Origin: Lachnospiraceae bacterium UBA1766
GTDB lineage: Bacteria; Bacillota; Clostridia; Lachnospirales; Lachnospiraceae
Reading direction: 5' to 3'
DNA: 48,301 nucleotides
Assembly: GCA_002314715.1 (NCBI GenBank)
Contig: DCGY01000093.1
Location: 8,570 to 56,870, forward strand
Position 1 is the stretch's first letter; the number at the start of each line of letters is the position of its first letter. Positions 43,447-48,301 of this stretch are shown here, one piece after another. A model generated the notes under the pieces. That model had not been told where the DNA came from and did not search any database. It saw only the letters and a list, made by a program, of their open reading frames with translations. The translations under genes were made by a program, and so were the position numbers.

Positions 43447-43722
43447 ATGTGGATGATTCGTGACATTGAGGAAGCGGATTTTGGCTGCGAAGAAAGAATG
43501 CCCGGAGAGCCTCTGATGGTGCTGGTAACCCTGGAGAGCGAGGACAGGCAGGTGATTCAATTTGAGGTTGCGGATTCCTGGCTTTTGATGCAAGGTCTGG
43601 AAGAGGGGGATGAGTGGCCGGACGACTTTGAGGCACAGATGGAAAATGAAAAATCCCGTTCGAAGCAGGCACAATGGATGGAAGGATATTTGCAGGCGGT
43701 AGAAGCTTATCGGGTAGAATAA
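43447..43722 (+). CDS. Small acidic protein of unknown function
   Basis: 91 residues, very acidic, soluble. AAGGAAAG precedes the ATG at 43447, 53 bases after the lipoprotein stop. It starts with MWMIRDIEEADFGCEE and includes a short beta segment (LMVLVTLESED, VIQFEVADSWLL) and a helical, charged end. I do not recognise it. The coding signature is good: the frame is clean, the ribosome site is strong and no better overlapping frame exists. Tailed by a possible weak promoter and an attenuator in front of the ZIP gene, it may form one transcript with its neighbours. Confidence 0.7.
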   Translation: MWMIRDIEEADFGCEERMPGEPLMVLVTLESEDRQVIQFEVADSWLLMQGLEEGDEWPDDFEAQMENEKSRSKQAQWMEGYLQAVEAYRVE

Positions 43723-43724
43723 AA

Positions 43725-43733
43725 TGTCATAAT
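43725..43733 (+). promoter_or_regulatory. Possible extended -10 promoter in front of the ZIP leader
   Basis: TGTCATAAT (TG, one base, CATAAT) has no convincing -35 box. It would start a leader of about 70 bases that contains the following terminator hairpin. Confidence 0.3.
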
Positions 43734-43765
43734 TGGAATCACAGAAACTTCTGCGAAGGCATAGG

Positions 43766-43795
43766 ATACGGTGTAGGAATACACCGTATTTTTTT
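43766..43795 (+). terminator. Intrinsic terminator / attenuator in the ZIP transporter leader
   Basis: A perfect 10-bp stem ATACGGTGTA/TACACCGTAT with a GGAA tetraloop and seven T. It ends 16 bases before the ZIP start codon, and its tail runs into the GGAGG ribosome site, leaving no room for a promoter. Confidence 0.9.
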
Positions 43796-43811
43796 GTTTG
43801 GAGGTATGAAA

Positions 43812-44600
43812 ATGGTTCCGGAAATGAATATTTTGTGGGGAATTATGATTCCCTTTTTGGGAACATCATTGGGTGCGACCTGTGTATTGTTTTTGAGAAA
43901 CGGATTGAATGAAAAAGTCAAACGTTGTCTGGTTGGATTTGCCGCCGGGGTAATGGTGGCGGCCAGTATCTGGAGTCTTTTGATTCCCGCAATGGAGCAG
44001 TCCGACAGTTTGGGACATATGGCCTTTTTCCCAGCTGTAGTGGGCTTTGGAATTGGTATTTTGCTATTGCTGTTGTTGGATAAAGCAGTGCCCCAGATGC
44101 GCATTGTTTGTGATTGTCCCACAGGACTTGGTGTCGAAAAGAAAAAAACAGGTATGCTGATACTGGCGGTCACGCTCCATAACATTCCGGAGGGGATGGC
44201 GGTTGGAGTTATTTACGCGGGCCTTCGAAGCGGAAACTGCGGAATCACACTGGCCGGCGCTATGGTATTGTCCATAGGAATTGCAATCCAAAATTTCCCG
44301 GAAGGAGCAATTGTATCCATGCCTTTGTACACGGAAGGGTATAGCAAAGGCAAAGCACTATGGTATGGCATTTTATCCGGAGCTGTCGAACCGGTGGCGG
44401 CCTTAATTACGGTTTTGGCGGCAAATACGGTGGGCCCGATTTTACCGTACCTGTTAAGCTTTGCTGCCGGTGCCATGATGTATGTGGTGGTGGAAGAACT
44501 GATTCCGGAAGTAACTGCCGATGAACATTCATATCCGGGTACCATTTTCTTTGCGGTGGGATTTTCCTTAATGATGGCCCTGGACAATGCGTTGGGATGA
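43812..44600 (+). CDS. ZIP-family metal transporter (ZupT-like)
   Basis: 262 residues. GGAGGT at 43800-43805 supports the ATG at 43812 rather than the one at 43806, which it nearly touches. About eight TM helices. The metal-binding motifs of the family are HNIPEGMAVG in helix 4 and AIQNFPEGAIV in helix 5, followed by VEPVAALITVL and FAAGAMMYVVVEELIPE. It imports a divalent cation such as zinc, iron or manganese. It lies directly after a strong terminator-like hairpin, so expression probably depends on readthrough, perhaps in response to metal. No metal regulator gene is adjacent. Confidence 0.9.
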   Translation: MVPEMNILWGIMIPFLGTSLGATCVLFLRNGLNEKVKRCLVGFAAGVMVAASIWSLLIPAMEQSDSLGHMAFFPAVVGFGIGILLLLLLDKAVPQMRIVCDCPTGLGVEKKKTGMLILAVTLHNIPEGMAVGVIYAGLRSGNCGITLAGAMVLSIGIAIQNFPEGAIVSMPLYTEGYSKGKALWYGILSGAVEPVAALITVLAANTVGPILPYLLSFAAGAMMYVVVEELIPEVTADEHSYPGTIFFAVGFSLMMALDNALG

Positions 44601-44656
44601 GAAAAGCCCTGTTTGCATGAAAAAGGAATAGGCACTTAAAAAGGAATGGATTGTAC

Positions 44657-44686
44657 TTGACAGATGGTCAGAAAACAAAGGATAAT
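44657..44686 (+). promoter_or_regulatory. Promoter of the membrane protein gene
   Basis: A perfect TTGACA (44657-44662), an 18-base spacer and GATAAT (44681-44686). It is about 80 bases upstream of the start codon. Confidence 0.7.
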
Positions 44687-44767
44687 TCAAATAGAAATAG
44701 ATGAGAACCCTGGGATTTTGTTACGGTACAGGGAATCATTTTGGATAAGAAACCGGAGGATAAGGAA

Positions 44768-45334
44768 ATGATTTTTTGTTTCATTTTGTTTGCAATCGCC
44801 TGCTTTTTGATTAATATTTTAATTGCCAAGGGAAAGTTGAAAAGAAATATCATTGTATTCAATATTGTCGCTGTTGGCCTGTTTTTATTGATACTGCTCA
44901 TCTATGGGGTGGATACCGTAATCACCAAAAGTCAACAGGACAAATATCAAATATACGAGGGTGAAATTACGGCCGGATACCAATATGAGGGAGTGCAGGA
45001 TGGATATGATGTATTTACCTCCTATGAATATTTCACAACGGTGACCTATGTTTCTCCCAAGGGCATCATACGCGTTTCGCCAATCTGCCGAATCTATCCG
45101 GAGGTCAAAATCTTTGCGGATGAAAACGGGTTAAACAGCTCTTTTGACTCAGATGGTCAAGTGATTTTGTCAGATGGACGTCGCGCGGAATATACGGAGA
45201 ATGTAGTGAAAATATCCCCTGCTTATGTTTATCTGGTTCTGTATGGGGCGATTGGCTGTGGTGTGCTCTTAGCAGTGATTAATATCATTGGTACGGTACT
45301 CGTCATTTGTCAAAAGGCAAACCGCAGGAAATGA
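44768..45334 (+). CDS. Membrane protein of unknown function
   Basis: 188 residues. ATG at 44768 after GGAGG 8 bases upstream; a TTG at 44741 in the same frame is less likely. Two TM helices open the chain (about 3-19 and 28-48), a soluble domain of about 95 residues follows (YEGEITAGYQYE, FTTVTYVSPKGII), and a third TM helix (about 158-180) is near the C-terminus, which ends in charged residues. No family is recognised. The soluble region resembles small immunoglobulin-like or DUF3592-type domains only in pattern. It is a single gene with its own promoter. Confidence 0.7.
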   Translation: MIFCFILFAIACFLINILIAKGKLKRNIIVFNIVAVGLFLLILLIYGVDTVITKSQQDKYQIYEGEITAGYQYEGVQDGYDVFTSYEYFTTVTYVSPKGIIRVSPICRIYPEVKIFADENGLNSSFDSDGQVILSDGRRAEYTENVVKISPAYVYLVLYGAIGCGVLLAVINIIGTVLVICQKANRRK

Positions 45335-45374
45335 ATTATGGCTTGTTTTAGCCAATGAAAGAGGAATGTCTTAC

Positions 45375-45404
45375 TTGTCAGTCACTACACTGTCAGAGTA
45401 TTTA
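45375..45404 (+). promoter_or_regulatory. Possible promoter of the DinB-DUF3795 gene
   Basis: TTGTCA (45375-45380), an 18-base spacer and TATTTA (45399-45404). The -10 box is weak. The leader would be about 65 bases and no hairpin is seen in it. Confidence 0.35.
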
Positions 45405-45473
45405 GGAATTAAAAGGAATAGACTCGGAGAATGAAAAAGCAAATATTATCAGGGATGGAGAGGTATAGAAGTA

Positions 45474-46529
45474 ATGGATAAAGATTGGGCTGAAAAGAAT
45501 AAACGAATGCAGAGCTTACTAGGCAAAAAGGACACCTTTCATGAAGCAATCTCATTATTGATAGAGCTTCGGATGGATGTATTTAATCAGATTACGCAGA
45601 TAATGAACGGATATCCTGAAGATGCTTTTTCTTTGATGCCATTTGCGGGAGATGAAGGGTATCATAGTAAAACATTAAGCTACTCAATATGGCATATATT
45701 CCGAATTGAGGACATCGTCGCTCATGAAATGATTGCAGAGGATGAACAAATACTGTTTAGAAATGGATATATCGAAAAAATACATACACCTATCATAACA
45801 ACCGGTAATGAACTTGCCGGAGACGAGATATCAGATTTTTCAAAACAGCTGGACAGATGGCAGTTGTACCGGTATGCAAAGGATGTTTTGGAGTCAACGA
45901 ACAAGTTGCTGTTATCGCTTGAGTACAAAGACTTAAAGAAAAAATTCGGTGATGATTTTAAGGAAAAGCTAATAGCGTCGAAGTGCGTAAGCGAAGATAA
46001 AGAAGCAGCTTGGTTAATTGAGTACTGGTGCAACAAGGATGTGAAGGGTTTACTAAAGATGCCTTTTTCGCGGCATCATATTATGCATGTGGAAGCAATG
46101 CGTCGAATCAAGAACAAGCTGTGTAAGGATGCACGAAAGGGAGTGGACCCGATTGCATACTGTGGTTTTTCGTGTAATCATTGCTTCCTTTCAGAGTGGT
46201 GCGGTTCCTGCCGCACAGTATATAATACCTGCTCTTTTGCAAAATGTTCGCCTGAGGGGATATGCCCTAATGCTTCATGCTGCAAAGAAAAAGGATATGA
46301 CGGATGCTATGAATGTGATGATATAGAAAAGTGCGAAAAAGGGTTCTATGCTTCGGGAAATGATGGCGCGAACGCGGCGAAGGCTCAGGCTCTATATATA
46401 AAAAAACATGGAAAAAAGGAGTTTCTGAGAGTACAAGACCGACTTCACAAAAAATATAATTTTTCAAAAACCCAGGAAATCCTAGGGCAGAATATTGAGG
46501 AAGGCTTAAAGATTCTGGAAGAGACGTAA
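45474..46529 (+). CDS. DinB-like domain fused to a Cys-rich DUF3795 zinc-binding domain
   Basis: 351 residues. Residues about 20-225 look like a DinB-type four-helix bundle (a metal or thiol-dependent superfamily): YHSKTLSYSIWHIFRIEDIVAHEM, and later FSRHHIMHVEAM. The histidines could bind a divalent metal. Residues about 225-290 are a DUF3795 domain with many cysteines (YCGFSCNHCFLSEWCGSC, CPNASCCKEKGYDGCYEC) that probably binds zinc or an iron-sulphur cluster. The chain ends with a helical piece. Role unknown; thiol transfer or detoxification is a guess. GGAGAGG precedes the ATG. It heads a set with a GNAT and an isochorismatase-like gene. Confidence 0.82.
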   Translation: MDKDWAEKNKRMQSLLGKKDTFHEAISLLIELRMDVFNQITQIMNGYPEDAFSLMPFAGDEGYHSKTLSYSIWHIFRIEDIVAHEMIAEDEQILFRNGYIEKIHTPIITTGNELAGDEISDFSKQLDRWQLYRYAKDVLESTNKLLLSLEYKDLKKKFGDDFKEKLIASKCVSEDKEAAWLIEYWCNKDVKGLLKMPFSRHHIMHVEAMRRIKNKLCKDARKGVDPIAYCGFSCNHCFLSEWCGSCRTVYNTCSFAKCSPEGICPNASCCKEKGYDGCYECDDIEKCEKGFYASGNDGANAAKAQALYIKKHGKKEFLRVQDRLHKKYNFSKTQEILGQNIEEGLKILEET

Positions 46530-46555
46530 ATCATAAACGGAGAGGTATTGAATCA

Positions 46556-47530
46556 ATGAATAGAATGGAATGTAAGCCATTCACGGTGGAACATTTAGAA
46601 GCTGCAAAACAAATCGCTTTGGACAATTACCTGGAAGAGAGAGAATATGTCCGGGAACTTCCCGAAGATGCAGAAATTTGGGATATTGGATTGTTCTTAG
46701 AAAACGGCTATGGAGTAGTAGCAATAGAAGATGAAAAAGTAGTTGGATATCTGTGCTTTTTTCATCCCTGGACCGGGGCATTTGATACGGAGGATTCTCT
46801 AGGTACGTTCTCACCACTTCACGCAAATGGAGCTGTAAAAGAGAATCGCTACAGGATATATCAGGATATGTATGAGTATGCTGCTAGGTATCTTGCAAGT
46901 AAGAATATAAAGGGGCTTGGAATATGCCTTTATGCCCATGATGAAATCAGTAAGAAGGCTTTATTTGAGTACGGATTTGGAATGAGATGTAAGGACAGCA
47001 TACAGAAAATATCTGTTTTTTGTCAGAATCAGATTCATAATACGAAATTGAAGTTTGAGGAGCTAAAAGTTGAGGATTTCCCTCTACTTCATGAGCACCG
47101 CCACGATTTACATGAGCACTTAAAAGAATCACCTTGTTTTATGCAGGCTGATGCGGATGATTATAAGAGCTGGATTACCAAGGTGGATGAAGGCGACAGA
47201 CGAACCTTTATCGCGAAATCAGGTGACGAAATTGTGGCATATGTGGATATCGCTGAAGAAGGCGAGAATTTTGTAACAGTACATTTCAAAATGAGAAATA
47301 TTCAGGGTGCTTATTGTAAGCCGGGATATAGAGGAATGAAGATTTATGATGATCTTCTTATCTTTGTGGCAAGTGTTTTGAAGGAAGAAGGATTTGAATA
47401 CCTAGGAGTTGATTTTGAATCTTACAATCCTACGGCCAACAGATTTTGGGGTAAACATTTTAAGGAATATACCAATAGTGTTACGCGAAGAATTGAACTG
47501 TGGTGTAAGGATTATGATTATTCAAACTGA
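46556..47530 (+). CDS. Tandem GNAT-family acetyltransferase
   Basis: 324 residues in two GNAT-type halves (about 5-150 and 165-324). The first has VVAIEDEKVVGYLCFF and GLGICLYAHDEISKKALFEYGF, and the second has FIAKSGDEIVAYVDIAEEG, KPGYRGMKIYDDLLIFVA and GVDFESYNPTANRFWGKHF. Tandem GNATs often have one active acetyl-CoA site and one degenerate half; here the second half has the better CoA-loop pattern (PGYRGMKI). Substrate unknown; detoxification or antibiotic acetylation are common roles. The gene follows the DinB-DUF3795 gene by 26 bases, with GGAGAGG before the ATG. Confidence 0.85.
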   Translation: MNRMECKPFTVEHLEAAKQIALDNYLEEREYVRELPEDAEIWDIGLFLENGYGVVAIEDEKVVGYLCFFHPWTGAFDTEDSLGTFSPLHANGAVKENRYRIYQDMYEYAARYLASKNIKGLGICLYAHDEISKKALFEYGFGMRCKDSIQKISVFCQNQIHNTKLKFEELKVEDFPLLHEHRHDLHEHLKESPCFMQADADDYKSWITKVDEGDRRTFIAKSGDEIVAYVDIAEEGENFVTVHFKMRNIQGAYCKPGYRGMKIYDDLLIFVASVLKEEGFEYLGVDFESYNPTANRFWGKHFKEYTNSVTRRIELWCKDYDYSN

Positions 47531-47581
47531 AGGATGATTAAATAATGTTATATAAAAAAGCGAAATATAACGGAGGAGAAA

Positions 47582-48076
47582 ATGAGTAAGGCATTAGTTG
47601 TTATAGACATTCAGAATGATATTACGAAGAACTATAGGAGCATTATCGACAAAATCAATGCATCCATAGAATGGGCACAGAATAAACAGATGCATATCGT
47701 GTATATTCAGCATAATAATATTACTGCCGGAACCAGAACTTTTAAGCCGGGAAGCAAAGGAGCAGAACTTGTATCGGAACTTAACGTGGTTACAGAAAAT
47801 ATTTTTGTAAAAACGAAAGCCAGTGCGTTAACCAGTGAAGAATTCGTCAGGTTTATTGATGATAATGAAATAAATGAATTCTATGTATGCGGTGCTGATG
47901 CTACAGCTTGTGTAAAATCAACTACCTTTAATATGACCAAAGCCGGATATCCGGTACATGTAATTTCAGATGCTGTTACCAGTTATGACCTAAAAAAAGT
48001 GGAAGAAATGCTGGAGTATTATGCAAAAAAAGGTTGCGAAGTAAAAAGATTGGGTGAATATATTTCAGACAAATAA
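47582..48076 (+). CDS. Isochorismatase-family cysteine hydrolase
   Basis: 164 residues. The triad Asp9 (ALVVIDIQND), Lys77 (FVKTKASAL) and Cys110 (CGADATACVKST) fits cysteine hydrolases such as nicotinamidase or isochorismatase relatives. The length is that of the small members. Reaction not fixed: nicotinamide or another amide or vinyl ether. No siderophore genes are near, so true isochorismatase activity is unlikely. GGAGGAG precedes the ATG. It follows the GNAT gene by 51 bases; the two may be one operon. Confidence 0.9.
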   Translation: MSKALVVIDIQNDITKNYRSIIDKINASIEWAQNKQMHIVYIQHNNITAGTRTFKPGSKGAELVSELNVVTENIFVKTKASALTSEEFVRFIDDNEINEFYVCGADATACVKSTTFNMTKAGYPVHVISDAVTSYDLKKVEEMLEYYAKKGCEVKRLGEYISDK

Positions 48077-48096
48077 AGCTAAAGAGAATAAAGCAT

Positions 48097-48102
48097 TATA
48101 AT
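48097..48102 (+). promoter_or_regulatory. Possible -10 box of the Na/Pi cotransporter promoter
   Basis: TATAAT (48097-48102) lies about 90 bases before the start, in a very AT-rich gap, without a good -35 box. Other TATA-like words nearby make the choice uncertain. Confidence 0.35.
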
Positions 48103-48189
48103 TTTACATGGATTTTACAAAACATTGTCCATATATTTTACTTTCAAAAACTATTCTGTTATTTGAAAAATAGATTGAGAGGAAAATAT

Positions 48190-48301
48190 ATGGACATTTT
48201 TAATTTTTTGAACCTATTGGGAGGTTTGGCGCTGTTCCTATATGGAATGAGTGTTATGGGAGACGGTCTTTCGAAGATGGCCGGCGGTAAGCTTGAAACT
48301 A
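48190..48301 (+). CDS. Na/Pi cotransporter (NptA/PNaS family), 3' part cut by window
   Basis: The first 37 residues are visible. After GAGAGG and a good spacing, the ATG at 48190 opens MDIFNFLNLLGGLALFLYG and then MSVMGDGLSKMAGGKLET. This LGGLALFLYGM-GDGL-AGGKLE pattern is the first Na/Pi cotransporter repeat. The family takes up phosphate with sodium and often has a C-terminal PhoU domain, which would lie beyond the window. It seems to be a separate gene after the isochorismatase-like gene, 113 bases away. Confidence 0.85.
   Translation, partial: MDIFNFLNLLGGLALFLYGMSVMGDGLSKMAGGKLET

Noticed and set aside
47582..48076. A siderophore-type isochorismatase
   Set aside because: No enterobactin or other siderophore genes are near, and the small size fits a general cysteine hydrolase better.

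Overview
The window looks like the chromosome of an anaerobic, low-to-mid GC Firmicute, most probably a plant-polysaccharide-using member of the Lachnospiraceae (Butyrivibrio/Roseburia type). This is inferred from the AGGAGG-type ribosome sites, extended -10 promoters, many c-di-GMP proteins, a domain-inverted GH3 glucosidase, the GH43, and the NusG-II/ApbE/Gx-transporter set. No rRNA, tRNA, CRISPR, insertion sequence or phage gene was seen. No stretch longer than about 300 bases lacks a gene. Both ends cut a gene: a hybrid histidine kinase on the left and a Na/Pi cotransporter on the right.

Layout. (1) 1-9228: a tight five-gene signalling operon. It holds two tandem-duplicated hybrid kinases (kinase-receiver-HPt), a 7TM-HD-GYP protein, a two-receiver response regulator and a second 7TM-HD-GYP protein. 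Phosphorelay input probably meets c-di-GMP breakdown here. (2) 9328-12419: a MalY/PatB C-S lyase, a DUF5610-like protein behind a sigma-28-like promoter, and a serine hydrolase on the minus strand. (3) 12700-18677: a six-gene operon with a circularly permuted ATP-grasp, an alpha-E (DUF403) protein, a transglutaminase, an AstE/AspA-type zinc hydrolase, a zinc-site-less copy of that hydrolase, and a FUSC-type membrane protein fused to a degenerate Cof/HAD domain. It is preceded by two tandem intrinsic terminators. This is the best candidate for an undescribed system: amide or peptide synthesis, trimming and export. (4) 18797-22872: a DUF3298 lipoprotein and a large anchored protein with three internal repeats. 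(5) 22954-26132: a galactokinase-like kinase, a DMT transporter and MetF.

(6) 26268-30408: GH43, an iron alcohol dehydrogenase, a TIR-V4R fusion and asparaginase, closed by a terminator. (7) 30458-35686: a permuted GH3, a PfkB kinase, a Gfo/Idh/MocA oxidoreductase and a radical SAM protein. (8) 35844-40418: a GGDNF-EAL protein, a cytoplasmic transglutaminase-like protein, a GAF-GGDEF cyclase and a NusG-II protein. This last gene converges tail to tail with the ApbE and Gx-transporter genes on the minus strand (40422-41987). (9) 42158-48301: an FnIII lipoprotein, a small unknown protein, a ZIP metal transporter behind an attenuator-like terminator, a membrane protein, a DinB-DUF3795 fusion, a tandem GNAT, an isochorismatase-like hydrolase and the start of a Na/Pi cotransporter.

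Recurrent themes are c-di-GMP turnover (two HD-GYP, one EAL, one GGDEF), cytosolic sugar processing, and genes whose start codon lies just downstream of an intrinsic terminator, which suggests control by readthrough. All functions come from motif reading by eye; no database search was run.
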